Positions 1 through 8,980 of a stretch of 37,290 bases of DNA are shown here, piece after piece. The translations under genes were made by a program, and so were the position numbers. Each line of letters opens with the position of its first letter. Position 1 is the first letter of the stretch. A model generated the notes under the pieces. It ran no database searches. It worked only from the letters and a program-made list of their open reading frames with translations, and was not told where the DNA came from. The stretch is from JALZAA01 sp035938395 (GTDB lineage: Bacteria; Actinomycetota; Acidimicrobiia; IMCC26256; JACDBD01), in NCBI GenBank assembly GCA_035938395.1, contig DASZGY010000113.1:1-37290 (forward strand), given 5' to 3'.

Positions 1-1
1 G

Positions 2-577
2 CCCCGCTGGCGCTCCAACCCCAGCAACCCGACCGGGCGTCTGGCCGCGACCGACGAGACGGCGGCGGTGTGGGACGAGGCGTTCTACCCGCTGGCGACG
101 GGCGCCTGGACCCGCGGCGACGCCGGCGCCGTCGTCGTCGGTTCGCTCACAAAGGTGTTCGCTTGCCCCGGCCGTCGGCTCGGCGACGTCCTCGCGCCGG
201 ACGGGCGCTTCGCCGACCGGCTGCGACGGCGCCAACCGCGCTGGGCGGTGAACGGCATCGCCGCCGCGCTCCTCCCCGAGCTGCTCGAGCGAGCCGACCT
301 GCCGACGTGGTCGAAGGGAATCGCCGACCTTCGGACCCAGCTCGTCGACGTGCTGCACGCGCACGGGCTGCCGCCGCGCTCGTCGGACGCGCCGTTCGTG
401 CTCGTCGACCGAGCGGCCGGGCTGCGCGCCCGCCTGGCGCCGCTCCGGATCGTCGTGCGCGACTGCGCGTCGTTCGGGCTCCCCGACTGCGCCCGCATCG
501 CGGTTCCCGATCCGGACGGCCTCGAGCGCCTCGATCGCGCGCTGCGCGCCGTCGCCGCCGAGGAGGTGTCGGCGTGA
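2..577 (+). CDS. Class I/II PLP aminotransferase, C-terminal part (CobC/CobD-like)
   Basis: This is the 3' portion of a PLP-dependent aminotransferase of the histidinol-phosphate aminotransferase / threonine-phosphate decarboxylase group, cut by the window edge. The frame is open from base 2. It shows the fold-type-I signature SNPSNPTG (residues 5-12 of the fragment), the DEAF motif whose Asp contacts the pyridine nitrogen (25-28), and SLTK with the Schiff-base lysine (48-51). It ends at TGA 575-577, which shares one base with the cobQ start. Sitting at the head of a cobalamin operon, it most likely makes the aminopropanol phosphate used for the nucleotide loop, or is a CobC partner of that step. 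Family membership is clear; the exact reaction is inferred from neighbours, and hisC-like activity cannot be excluded without the N-terminus. Confidence 0.8.
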   Translation, partial: PRWRSNPSNPTGRLAATDETAAVWDEAFYPLATGAWTRGDAGAVVVGSLTKVFACPGRRLGDVLAPDGRFADRLRRRQPRWAVNGIAAALLPELLERADLPTWSKGIADLRTQLVDVLHAHGLPPRSSDAPFVLVDRAAGLRARLAPLRIVVRDCASFGLPDCARIAVPDPDGLERLDRALRAVAAEEVSA

Positions 578-2064
578 TGCGGGGTGCGCTCATGGTGTGC
601 GGCACCGGCAGCGACACCGGCAAGAGCCACATGGTGACCGGGCTGTGCCGGCTGCTGCACCGGCGCGGCGTGCGGGTTGCGCCGTTCAAGGCGCAGAACA
701 TGGCGCTCAACTCGTTCGTCACGCCGTCGGGTCACGAGATCGGACGCGCCCAGGGCGTGCAGGCGCTCGCCGCCGGCGCGCCGCCCGAGGTGGCGATGAA
801 TCCGATCCTGCTCAAGCCCACCGGCGAGCGGACGAGCCAGGTCGTCGTCATGGGCGAGCCGATCGGGCACCTCGACGCCGCCGACTATCACGCCCACAAG
901 CCGGAGCTGCTGAACACCGTGCTCGCCGCCTGCGACGACCTCCGCCGGCGCTTCGACGTCGTGATCCTCGAGGGCGCCGGCAGTCCGGCCGAGATCAACC
1001 TGCTCGACCACGACATCGTGAACCTGCGCGTCGCCCACGAGCTCGGTGTGCCCGCCATCGTCGTCGGCGACATCGACCGCGGCGGCGTGTTCGCGTCGCT
1101 GTACGGGACGGTTGCGCTGCTCCCCGACCGGTACCGCCGGCTCGTGCGGGCGTTCGTCATCAACAAGCTGCGCGGCGACCCGGCACTGCTCGGTGACGGC
1201 CTCGGCGAGCTCGAAGCGCGCGCCGGTGTGCCGGTGCTCGGCGTGCTGCCGTTCGTGCACGACGTCGCCCTCGACGCCGAAGACTCGCTCGCGCTCTCCG
1301 GACCGCGCCCCGTCGCCACCGCGCCGGCAAGTGCCGACGGGCTCGACGTCGCCGTCGTGCGCTTCCCGCGCCTCGCGAACTTCACCGACCTCGACGCGCT
1401 CGCCGTCGAGCCCGGCGTGCACGTGCGCTACGTGGAAACACCCGCCGCCCTCGGCCGGCCCGACCTCGTGGTCCTCCCGGGCACGAAGGCCACCGTCGCC
1501 GACCTCGAGTGGCTCCGCAGCCGAGGTATGGACCGGGCCGTCTTCGAACGTACCGACGCGGTCGTCCTCGGGATCTGCGGCGGCTACCAGCTGCTCGGTC
1601 ACACGATCTGCGACACGGTCGAGTCGGAGCGCGGCGAGGTCGCGGGGCTCGGACGCCTTGAGGTCGACACGGTGTTCGAGCCGACAAAGCTGACGCGCCA
1701 GCGGCGGGGCGAATCCATGGGGCAACACGTCACCGGCTACGAGATCCGGCACGGCCGCGTCGCGCGCCGTGGCGGCGCACCGGGCTGGATCCACCTCGAC
1801 GACTGCTACGGCCGAGAGGACGACGGGGCGCTCGACGCCGAGGCGCGGGTGCTGGGCACGAGCCTGCACGGGCTGTTCGAGCGGGACGGGTTCCGCGCCG
1901 CTTTCCTCACCGAGGTCGGGCGACGCGCCGGCAAAACATTCGTGCCCGCGGGCGTGTCGTTCGCCGCCGCGCGCGACGCCCAGTTCGAGCGGCTCGCCGA
2001 CCTCCTCGAGGCGCATCTCGACCTCGCCGCCCTCGACGCGCTCATCGAAGGCGCCGCCGCGTGA
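577..2064 (+). CDS. cobQ: Cobyric acid synthase (adenosylcobyrinate a,c-diamide amidotransferase)
   Basis: It amidates four side chains of adenosylcobyrinate a,c-diamide with glutamine and ATP to give cobyric acid. The 495 aa match the usual family length. The N-terminal ATP-binding domain starts with CGTGSDTGKS (residues 8-17) and contains FKAQNMALNS and the VVGDIDRGGVFAS block. The C-terminal class I glutaminase domain has the nucleophile C334 in GICGGYQLLG and H431 in SLHGLFE. The start ATG 577 overlaps the upstream stop (TGATG), with AGGAGG at 561-566 ten bases before it. The frame is open much further upstream, but that part is antisense-like arginine-rich noise. The stop overlaps the cobN start, so translation is coupled. 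Confidence 0.96.
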   Translation: MRGALMVCGTGSDTGKSHMVTGLCRLLHRRGVRVAPFKAQNMALNSFVTPSGHEIGRAQGVQALAAGAPPEVAMNPILLKPTGERTSQVVVMGEPIGHLDAADYHAHKPELLNTVLAACDDLRRRFDVVILEGAGSPAEINLLDHDIVNLRVAHELGVPAIVVGDIDRGGVFASLYGTVALLPDRYRRLVRAFVINKLRGDPALLGDGLGELEARAGVPVLGVLPFVHDVALDAEDSLALSGPRPVATAPASADGLDVAVVRFPRLANFTDLDALAVEPGVHVRYVETPAALGRPDLVVLPGTKATVADLEWLRSRGMDRAVFERTDAVVLGICGGYQLLGHTICDTVESERGEVAGLGRLEVDTVFEPTKLTRQRRGESMGQHVTGYEIRHGRVARRGGAPGWIHLDDCYGREDDGALDAEARVLGTSLHGLFERDGFRAAFLTEVGRRAGKTFVPAGVSFAAARDAQFERLADLLEAHLDLAALDALIEGAAA

Positions 2065-5000
2065 TCCTCGTGCTCACCAACGCCGACACGGAGATCCTCG
2101 GCCTGCGTGCGGTCCTGGAGGGCCTCCCGGCCGGGCTCCCGCCGGTGCGGGCGGCGAACCCGGCTGCGCTCGACGGGCCACCCGGACTCGACGGCGTGCA
2201 GATGGTGCTCGTTCGCCTCCTCGGGGGCCGGCGCGCTTGGGAGCGACAATTCGACGACCTACGCGCCGCGTGCATCGAGCGCGGCGTGCCGCTGCTCGCG
2301 TTCGGCGGCGAGATGATGCCCGACGCCGAGCTGGCGGCCGCGTCGACCGTGCCCGCCGACGTCGTGGCGCGGGCGTTCGAGTACTTCGCGCTCGGTGGCC
2401 TCGCCAACCTCGAGCACCTCCTGCGGTTCGCAGCCGACCACCTGCTCGGCACCGCGTTCGGCTTCGAGCCGCCCGAGCACGTCCCGGCGTGGCAGATCTG
2501 GGGCGAGCCCGTGCTCGACCCGGACCGCCCGACCGTCGGCGTCGTCTTCTACCGGGCGCACGTGCTGTCGGGGAACACCCAGTTCGTCGACGACCTGTGC
2601 GTGGCGCTGCGGGAGAAGGGCGCCAACGCGCTGCCCGTGTTCTGCTACTCACTGCGCCCCGACGAGCGCGGCGCCGTGCCTGCGCTCGAGGCGCTCGCCG
2701 GCCACGGCGTCGACGCCGTGATCACCACGGTGCTCGCGATGGGCGGCGCCGACGGCGAGGAGTGGGCCGCGCCTCAACTGGCTGAGCTCGACGTGCCGGT
2801 CGTCCAGGCGGTCGCCTCCACCCGTCCCGCCGCGGAATGGGCGGCGTCGGACGCGGGACTGACGCCGATGGACGCGGCGATGAGCGTGGCCATCCCCGAG
2901 TTCGACGGCCGCGTCATCTCGGTGCCGTTCTCGTTCAAGGAGATCGTCGACGACGGTGACGAGCTCGGCGCGCCCGTCGTCGCGTACCGAACCGTTCCGG
3001 ACCGCCTCGCTCGCGTCGCCGGCGTGGCGGTTCGCCTCGCTCGGCTCGGCCGGGTCCCGAATTCCGAGAAACGGGTGGCGATCGTGCTGTCCGCGTACCC
3101 GACGAAGCGCAGTCGCCTCGGCAACGCCGTCGGGCTCGACACGCCCGCCAGCGTCATCGAGCTGCTGCACGCGCTGCGCCGGTCGGGCTACCGGGTCGAT
3201 CGCATCCCGCCCGACGGCGACACGCTGATGGCCGAGCTCGCCGACGGCTTCACCTACGACGCCGACGCGCTCAGCCCCGCGCAGCTCGGGCGGGCGCCCG
3301 GCCGCCTCGGCGCGGGCGAGTACACGGAGTGGTTCGCCGGCCTCCCGGAGGAGCTGCGCAACGACGTCGTCGAAACCTGGGGCGAGCCCCCGGGCGACGT
3401 GCTGCGCGACGGCGACGGCCTCGCGTTCGCCGGCCTCGACCTCGGCGGGGTCCTCGTCGCCGTGCAGCCGCCGCGGGCATTCGGCCCCGATCCGATCGCG
3501 ACGTACCACTCGCCCCGGATCCCGCCGACGCATCACTACCTCGCCTTCTATCGCTGGCTGGAGACGGGCTTCGGAGCGGTTGCGGTCGTGCACGCGGGCA
3601 AGCACGGCACGCTCGAGTGGCTCCCGGGCAAGGGCGTCGGGCTCTCGGCCGCGTGCGCGCCCGACGCCGCCCTCGGCGATCTGCCGCTCTTCTATCCCTT
3701 CGTCGTCAACGACCCCGGCGAGGGGACGCAGGCCAAGCGCCGCGCTCACGCGGTGATCGTCGACCACCTGGTGCCGCCGCTCACCCGCGCCGACGCCTAC
3801 GACGAGCTCGCCCGGCTCGAACAGCTGCTCGACGAGCACGCGCAGGTGCAGGCACTCGACCCGTCGAAGGTGGCCGCCGTGCGGCAGAAAGTGTGGGACC
3901 TGCTCGTCGACGCCGAGATCCACCGCGACCTCGGACGCGCCGAGGCCCCTGACGACGACCAGTTCGACGACTTCCTGCTGCACGTCGACGGTTACCTGTG
4001 CGAGCTGAAGGACGCGCAGATCCGCGGCGGCCTGCACACGTTGGGCCGTGCTCCGACGGGTGAGGCCGAGCTGGACCTCGTGTTGGCGATCACCCGCCTC
4101 CCGAACGTGGGCGTGCCGTCGCTGCGCGAGACCGTTGCGTGCGAGCTCGGCGTCGGCCTCGAGCGGCGCGCCGACGTCGACGCCGTCGAAGAGCGCTGTC
4201 GCGGGCGGCTCGCCGCCCTCCAGCGCGACGGCTGGCGCGACGGGGGCGCCGACCCGACGCTGTGTTGGGTCTGCGAACGGTTGGTGCCCGCGCTGCGCGG
4301 CACGCCCGACGAGATCGCCAACCTCCTGCACGGCCTCGACGGCGGCTACGTGCCCGCCGGGCCCAGCGGCGCGCCGAGCCGCGGCATGGCGCACGTCCTG
4401 CCGACGGGCCGCAACTTCTATTCGGTCGACCCGAAGTCGCTGCCGTCGCCGCTGGCGTGGGACGTCGGATGCCGTCTCGCCGACGAGCTCGTCGCGCGCC
4501 ACCTCGCCGAGGACGGCGCCGCGCCCGAGACCGTCGGCCTCGTGATCTGGGGCACGTCGGCGATGCGCACGCAGGGCGACGACGTGGCCGAGGCGCTCGC
4601 GCTCCTCGGTGTCCGACCCCGCTGGCACGAGGAGTCGGGACGCCTCGCCGGCGTCGAGCCCATCCCGCTCGCCGAGCTCGGGCGGCCGCGGATCGACGTC
4701 GTCGTGCGCATCTCCGGCTTCTTCCGTGACGCGTTCCCCGGCCTCGTGCAGCTGCTCGACGAGGCCGCCGCGCTCGTCGCCGACCTCGACGAGCCACCGG
4801 AGTCGAACCACGTGCGCGCCCACGCCGGTGACGACCCGCGTGTGTTCGGTCCGGCGCCGGGCGGTTACGGGTCGGGCATCCTCCCCCTGCTCGAGTCGGG
4901 CGACTGGGCGACCGACGACGATCTCGCCGCCGTCTATCTCGCGTGGGGCGGCTACTCGTACAGCCGTCGGGGGTTCGGCGTCACGGCCGGCGACGCGATG

Positions 5001-5552
5001 CGTCGTCGGTTCGCGGCGATCAACGTCGCCGTCAAGAACCAGGACAACCGCGAGCACGACATCTTCGACTCCGACGACTACCTGCAGGATCACGGCGGCA
5101 TGGTCGCCACCGTGCGCGCGCTCACCGGCGACTCCCCGAAGGCGTGGTTCGGCGACTCCGCCAATCCGGCGCGGCCCCGGGTCCGTTCCCTCGCCGAGGA
5201 GGCCGCACGCGTCGTGCGCAGCCGCGTCGTGAACCCGAAGTGGATCGCCGCCATGCAGCGCCACGGCTACAAGGGCGCCTTCGAGCTCGCCGCCACCGTC
5301 GACTACCTCTACGGCTACGACGCCACGACGCACGTCGTCGAGGACTGGATGTACGAGCGCGTCACCGACGCCTACGTCGCCGACCCCGACGTCCGGAAGT
5401 TCTTCGAACGCTCGAATCCGTGGGCCTTGCGCGCGATCGCCGAGCGCCTCCTCGAGGCGAACGAGCGCGGCCTGTGGCACGCGAGTGCCGGCGCGCTCGA
5501 CACGCTCCGTTCCGCGCTGCTCGAAGCCGAGGGATGGGAGGAGTCCCGATGA
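2061..5552 (+). CDS. cobN: Cobaltochelatase large subunit CobN
   Basis: Large subunit of the aerobic-type ATP-dependent cobaltochelatase, which binds hydrogenobyrinic acid a,c-diamide and inserts cobalt. The 1163 aa are slightly short of the usual 1200-1270. The family block HAGKHGTLEWLPGKGVG (near residues 512-528) is intact, as are later conserved stretches such as SMGR-like GMAHVLPTGRNFYSVDP, VIWGTSAMRTQGDD and the C-terminal NQDNREHDIFDSDDYLQ segment shared with magnesium-chelatase H subunits. It starts at GTG 2061 inside the cobQ stop (GTGA), and its stop overlaps the next ATG (ATGA). No CobS/CobT-type small subunits are present; the next gene supplies the AAA and integrin-I parts. Bacteriochlorophyll BchH is the alternative, but the cob context argues against it. 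Confidence 0.95.
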   Translation: MILVLTNADTEILGLRAVLEGLPAGLPPVRAANPAALDGPPGLDGVQMVLVRLLGGRRAWERQFDDLRAACIERGVPLLAFGGEMMPDAELAAASTVPADVVARAFEYFALGGLANLEHLLRFAADHLLGTAFGFEPPEHVPAWQIWGEPVLDPDRPTVGVVFYRAHVLSGNTQFVDDLCVALREKGANALPVFCYSLRPDERGAVPALEALAGHGVDAVITTVLAMGGADGEEWAAPQLAELDVPVVQAVASTRPAAEWAASDAGLTPMDAAMSVAIPEFDGRVISVPFSFKEIVDDGDELGAPVVAYRTVPDRLARVAGVAVRLARLGRVPNSEKRVAIVLSAYPTKRSRLGNAVGLDTPASVIELLHALRRSGYRVDRIPPDGDTLMAELADGFTYDADALSPAQLGRAPGRLGAGEYTEWFAGLPEELRNDVVETWGEPPGDVLRDGDGLAFAGLDLGGVLVAVQPPRAFGPDPIATYHSPRIPPTHHYLAFYRWLETGFGAVAVVHAGKHGTLEWLPGKGVGLSAACAPDAALGDLPLFYPFVVNDPGEGTQAKRRAHAVIVDHLVPPLTRADAYDELARLEQLLDEHAQVQALDPSKVAAVRQKVWDLLVDAEIHRDLGRAEAPDDDQFDDFLLHVDGYLCELKDAQIRGGLHTLGRAPTGEAELDLVLAITRLPNVGVPSLRETVACELGVGLERRADVDAVEERCRGRLAALQRDGWRDGGADPTLCWVCERLVPALRGTPDEIANLLHGLDGGYVPAGPSGAPSRGMAHVLPTGRNFYSVDPKSLPSPLAWDVGCRLADELVARHLAEDGAAPETVGLVIWGTSAMRTQGDDVAEALALLGVRPRWHEESGRLAGVEPIPLAELGRPRIDVVVRISGFFRDAFPGLVQLLDEAAALVADLDEPPESNHVRAHAGDDPRVFGPAPGGYGSGILPLLESGDWATDDDLAAVYLAWGGYSYSRRGFGVTAGDAMRRRFAAINVAVKNQDNREHDIFDSDDYLQDHGGMVATVRALTGDSPKAWFGDSANPARPRVRSLAEEAARVVRSRVVNPKWIAAMQRHGYKGAFELAATVDYLYGYDATTHVVEDWMYERVTDAYVADPDVRKFFERSNPWALRAIAERLLEANERGLWHASAGALDTLRSALLEAEGWEESR

Positions 5553-7315
5553 ACGCGACGAAGCCGGCGATGTTCCCGTTCAGCGCCGTGGTCGGGCACG
5601 ACGACGCCAAGCTCGCGCTCCTCCTCGCGGCCATCGACCCCGCAATTGGTGGCGTGCTGCTCCGGGGCCAGAAGGGCTCGGCGAAGACGACACTGGCGCG
5701 CGGTCTCGCTGCCTTGCTGCCCGGCGACGCGCCGTTCGTCGACCTGCCGCTCGGCGCCACCGAGGACCGTCTCATCGGCACGCTCGACCTCGGAGCTGTC
5801 CTCACCGGCGATGGCCGGCGTTTCGAGCCCGGCTTGCTCGCGGCCGCGCACGGGGGCGTGCTCTATGTCGACGAGGTCAACCTGCTCCCCGACCACCTCG
5901 TCGACGTGCTCCTCGACGTCGCCGCATCTGGCGTGAATCGCGTCGAGCGCGAAGGCATCTCCCACGAGCACGCGGCGCGCTTCGTGCTCATCGGCTCCAT
6001 GAACCCCGAGGAGGGCGAGCTGCGACCACAGCTGCTCGACCGCTTCGGGTTGGCGGTCGAGGTGACCACGAGCACCGACCCCGTCGATCGCGCCGAGGCG
6101 GTACGGCGGCGCCTCGACTTCGACGCCGACCCCGCCGGTGTCGCGCCGCGACACGCGTCCGCAGAACAGGAGCTCGGCACCCGCCTCGCCTGCACCACCG
6201 CCGCGCGCGTGCCCGACGCGCTCATGGCGCGCGTCGGCGCGCTGTGCGCGGCGGCCGGCGTCGACGGGCTGCGCGCCGACCTCGTCATCACCCGGGCCGC
6301 GGCGGCACTCGCAGGGTGGGAGGGTCGCGACGAGGCCACCGCCGACGACGTCCGGCGCGTCGCGCCCATGGCACTCGCCCACCGGCAGCGCCGCACACCG
6401 TTCGACGAGCCGCGGGAGAACGGGATCGACGAGGCGCTCGACACCCTCGACCAGCCGGACGAGGCCGACGATCGCGGCGCGAGCGGGACCGACCCGGAAC
6501 GGGTCGCCACACCCGATCTCCCGCCGCAACGGGTCGTCCCCCTGCGCGCGAGCCGCGCCGCGAGCGAAGCAACCGGGCGCCGATCACCGGGCGATGGCAG
6601 CCGCGGCCGCCTGGTCGGCGACCGGGTGCCGGACGGGCCGCTCGGCGCGGTCGCCGTCGCCGCCACCGCCCGCGCCGTCGCCGAGCGGCGGGCGCGGGAT
6701 CCGGATGGTCCGGCGGTGTGCGCAGAGGATCTCCGCGAGGCCCGGCGTGAGCAGCGGACCGGGAACCTCCTGGTGCTGGCGGTGGACGCGTCCGGGTCGA
6801 TGGGCGCGCCGCGACGGATGGAAGCCGTGAAGGGCGCCGTGCTCGGCTTGCTCGTCGACGCCTATCAGCGGCGCGACCGGGTCGCGCTAGTGGCTTTTCG
6901 CGGCGACGGTGCCGAGGTGCTGCTGCGCGCGACCGGCAGCGTCGAGGTCGCGCGGGCCCGCCTCGCCGATCTTCCCACCGGCGGGCGCACCCCCCTCGCC
7001 GCCGGCATCGACGCCGCGCTGGCCGTCGCGAGCAGCCCCGCCAACCGCGGCTCGGGGCAGCGGCCGCTGCTGGTGCTGGTGAGCGACGGCCGGGCGACCG
7101 CGGCGTCCGCCGGCGACCCGGTCGCGGCGGCACGACGCGCGGCGGCAACGGTGCGCGCCCGCCGTGTCGATGCCGTGGTCGTCGACGCCGAGAACGGCGC
7201 CGGCCGCCTCGGCCTCGCGGTCGAGCTGGCCGAGGAGATGGGCGCGCGCTATCTGAGGCTGGCCGAGCTGTCGGCCGGCGCGCTGGAGCACGCACTACGG
7301 GAGGTCATCGCATGA
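5549..7315 (+). CDS. ChlI-ChlD fusion: putative cobaltochelatase AAA+/VWA subunit
   Basis: A single 588-aa polypeptide carries both motor functions of a metal chelatase. The N-terminal AAA+ domain (about 10-310) has Walker A GQKGSAKTT (40-48), Walker B LYVDEVNLL and the sensor region GSMNPEEGELRPQLLDRFGL typical of ChlI/BchI. A charged, proline-bearing linker (about 285-340) leads to a C-terminal von Willebrand/integrin-I domain with the MIDAS motif DASGSMG (D413, S415, S417), as in ChlD. Start ATG 5549 overlaps the cobN stop; the longer open frame upstream is antisense-like noise inside cobN. Coupled translation with cobN strongly suggests that it drives cobalt insertion in place of CobS-CobT. 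A magnesium chelatase role is unlikely because no chlorophyll gene is present. Confidence 0.92.
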   Translation: MNATKPAMFPFSAVVGHDDAKLALLLAAIDPAIGGVLLRGQKGSAKTTLARGLAALLPGDAPFVDLPLGATEDRLIGTLDLGAVLTGDGRRFEPGLLAAAHGGVLYVDEVNLLPDHLVDVLLDVAASGVNRVEREGISHEHAARFVLIGSMNPEEGELRPQLLDRFGLAVEVTTSTDPVDRAEAVRRRLDFDADPAGVAPRHASAEQELGTRLACTTAARVPDALMARVGALCAAAGVDGLRADLVITRAAAALAGWEGRDEATADDVRRVAPMALAHRQRRTPFDEPRENGIDEALDTLDQPDEADDRGASGTDPERVATPDLPPQRVVPLRASRAASEATGRRSPGDGSRGRLVGDRVPDGPLGAVAVAATARAVAERRARDPDGPAVCAEDLREARREQRTGNLLVLAVDASGSMGAPRRMEAVKGAVLGLLVDAYQRRDRVALVAFRGDGAEVLLRATGSVEVARARLADLPTGGRTPLAAGIDAALAVASSPANRGSGQRPLLVLVSDGRATAASAGDPVAAARRAAATVRARRVDAVVVDAENGAGRLGLAVELAEEMGARYLRLAELSAGALEHALREVIA

Positions 7316-8382
7316 AGGGAACAGCGAACGCGTTCGAGGCCGCGGCCGCAGAAGTCGGCGAGCTCGACGACGACGCTGGCCGCGCTGCGGCCGAGCACCA
7401 CGACCGGCTCACGAAACCTCGTGGCTCGCTCGGACGAGTCGAGGCGATCGGCGTCCGGCTCGCGGCGATCGCCGGCGAGTCCCCACCACCGCTCCCGGTG
7501 CCGGCCGCGGTGGCGGTGTTCGCCGGCGACCACGGCGTGCTGGCCGAGGGTGTGACCCCGTGGCCGCAGGACGTCACGGCCCAGATGGTCCAGAACTTCC
7601 TCGCCGGCGGCGCCGCGATCAACGTGCTCGCACGCCAGACGGGTGCGCGCGTGATCGTCGTCGACGTCGGCGTTGCCACCGAGCTCGACGCCGCGCCGGG
7701 TCTGGCGCTCGAGAAGGTGCGAGCCGGCACGGGGAACATCGCCCGTGAGCCGGCCATGACCGTCGCCGAGGCGCGCCAAGCCCTGGACGTCGGCGCCGCC
7801 GTGGCGGGCCGGCTCGTCGACGACGGGGCCGCCTGCCTCGTGACGGGCGACATGGGCATCGGCAACACCACACCCTCCGCGGCCCTGGTCGCCGCCTTCA
7901 CCGGGCGCGCCGCCAATGAGGTGACGGGCCGCGGCACCGGCATCGACGACCCGACCCTGGCTCGCAAGATCGCGGCGGTCGATGCGGCACTCGCCCGCAC
8001 ACCGGCACGGGACGACCCGGTCGAAGTCCTCGCCTCGCTCGGAGGTCTGGAGATCGCGGCACTGACCGGCTTCGTCGTGGGCGGCGCGGCGGCGCGCGTC
8101 CCGGTCGTCGTCGACGGCGTGATCGCGGGCGCGGCGCTCCTGACGGCGGCACAGCTCGTCCCGGATGCGGTGCGCTTCTGCTTCGCCGGGCACCGTTCCA
8201 CGGAGCCGGCCGCGCGTGTGATCCTCGACACACTCGGCCTCGAGCCGGTCCTCGATCTCGAGCTCCGCCTCGGCGAGGGCAGCGGCGCGTGCCTGGCGCT
8301 CCCTGTGCTGGAGGCGGCGGCACGCATCCTCGGCGAGATGGCAACTTTCGACGCCGCGGGGGTCACGGACAAACCGGACTGA
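7312..8382 (+). CDS. cobT: Nicotinate-nucleotide-dimethylbenzimidazole phosphoribosyltransferase
   Basis: CobT/CobU family enzyme that transfers ribose phosphate from nicotinate mononucleotide to 5,6-dimethylbenzimidazole, giving the alpha-ribazole phosphate of the lower B12 ligand. The 356 aa equal the family norm. Diagnostic stretches are LTKPRGSLGR near residue 34, FAGDHGV near 70, QNFLAGGAAIN near 94, the glycine-rich GDMGIGNTTPSAAL near 181, and the C-terminal LGEGSGA, whose E322 corresponds to the catalytic base. The start ATG overlaps the preceding stop (ATGA). It is the last gene of the coupled operon. Its presence suggests a benzimidazolyl cobamide; the source of the base is not in the window. 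This is not the unrelated CobT subunit of cobaltochelatase that shares the name. Confidence 0.95.
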   Translation: MKGTANAFEAAAAEVGELDDDAGRAAAEHHDRLTKPRGSLGRVEAIGVRLAAIAGESPPPLPVPAAVAVFAGDHGVLAEGVTPWPQDVTAQMVQNFLAGGAAINVLARQTGARVIVVDVGVATELDAAPGLALEKVRAGTGNIAREPAMTVAEARQALDVGAAVAGRLVDDGAACLVTGDMGIGNTTPSAALVAAFTGRAANEVTGRGTGIDDPTLARKIAAVDAALARTPARDDPVEVLASLGGLEIAALTGFVVGGAAARVPVVVDGVIAGAALLTAAQLVPDAVRFCFAGHRSTEPAARVILDTLGLEPVLDLELRLGEGSGACLALPVLEAAARILGEMATFDAAGVTDKPD

Positions 8383-8427
8383 CGCTCTGCTTCGTCCTCC
8401 GAGGAGGCCGGGCGCGAACGTGGACGC

Positions 8428-8979
8428 GTGCTGATCGACGAGTTCCTGCCCGACTACGACGTCGTCGAGCACCACGCCATCGACGTCGATGGACCGGTCG
8501 ACCAGGCGTATCGCGCCGTCAAGGAGCTCGACCTCGCGCGATCCCCGATCGTGCTGGCGTTGTTGTTCGCCCGCGGGCTGCCGCACCTGTTCACGGGGGC
8601 GGTGAAGCCGAAGCGGCAACTCCGCCTCGACGACATCGTCGAGTCCGGCTTCGTCGTGCTCGGCGAGGAGCCGGATCGTGAGATCGTCCTCGGCATCGTC
8701 GGGAAGTTCTGGCAACTCTCGAGCGGCGTCCACCGGATCGAGCCCGACGAGTTCACGGGCTTCAACACGCCAGGCTTCGCCAAGGCAGCGTGGAACTTCC
8801 TCGCCTGCGAGCGGGACGGCGGCGGGTCGACCGTCGTGACGGAGACACGGGTCGCGTCCACCGACGACGAAGCCCGTCGCAAGTTCGGGTGGTACTGGCG
8901 GCTCATCGGCCCCTTCAGTGCCCTGATCCGCCGCATGGTGCTCGGCCAGATCAAGCGCGACGCGGAGGGCAACCGCTGA
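8428..8979 (+). CDS. Conserved hypothetical protein, possibly SRPBCC/START-like
   Basis: A 183-aa soluble protein with no signal peptide or membrane segment. Its middle alternates strand-like segments (QLRLDDIVESGFVVLGEEP, IVLGIVGKFWQL) and ends in an amphipathic helix with GWYWRLIGPFSALIRRMVL, an arrangement seen in polyketide-cyclase/SRPBCC ligand-binding folds; that fold call is inference only. I do not recognise a function. GTG 8428 is the only in-frame start in the gap after cobT. No ribosome-binding site is at a usable distance, but GAACGT followed by six bases resembles a weak version of the leaderless -10 seen elsewhere. It lies 45 bases after cobT and could be co-transcribed. Its stop is one base away from that of the convergent ABC exporter gene. 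Confidence 0.72.
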   Translation: MLIDEFLPDYDVVEHHAIDVDGPVDQAYRAVKELDLARSPIVLALLFARGLPHLFTGAVKPKRQLRLDDIVESGFVVLGEEPDREIVLGIVGKFWQLSSGVHRIEPDEFTGFNTPGFAKAAWNFLACERDGGGSTVVTETRVASTDDEARRKFGWYWRLIGPFSALIRRMVLGQIKRDAEGNR

Positions 8980-8980
8980 G

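Noticed and set aside
1..577. Cobalamin riboswitch for the cob operon
   Set aside because: The window opens inside the first visible gene, so the operon promoter and any riboswitch lie outside it.
85..2016. Long minus-strand open frame opposite the aminotransferase end and cobQ
   Set aside because: High GC leaves antisense frames open. Its composition is low-complexity, with no domain, and cobQ on the plus strand is complete and conserved.
2649..5480. 943-codon minus-strand open frame inside cobN
   Set aside because: Rich in Val, Gly, Arg, Asp and Glu in codon-mirror pattern; no motif; cobN explains the DNA.
4943..5548. Extra N-terminal extension of the ChlI-ChlD frame
   Set aside because: Arg/Ala-rich out-of-frame reading of cobN; the ATGA start at 5549 fits the family.
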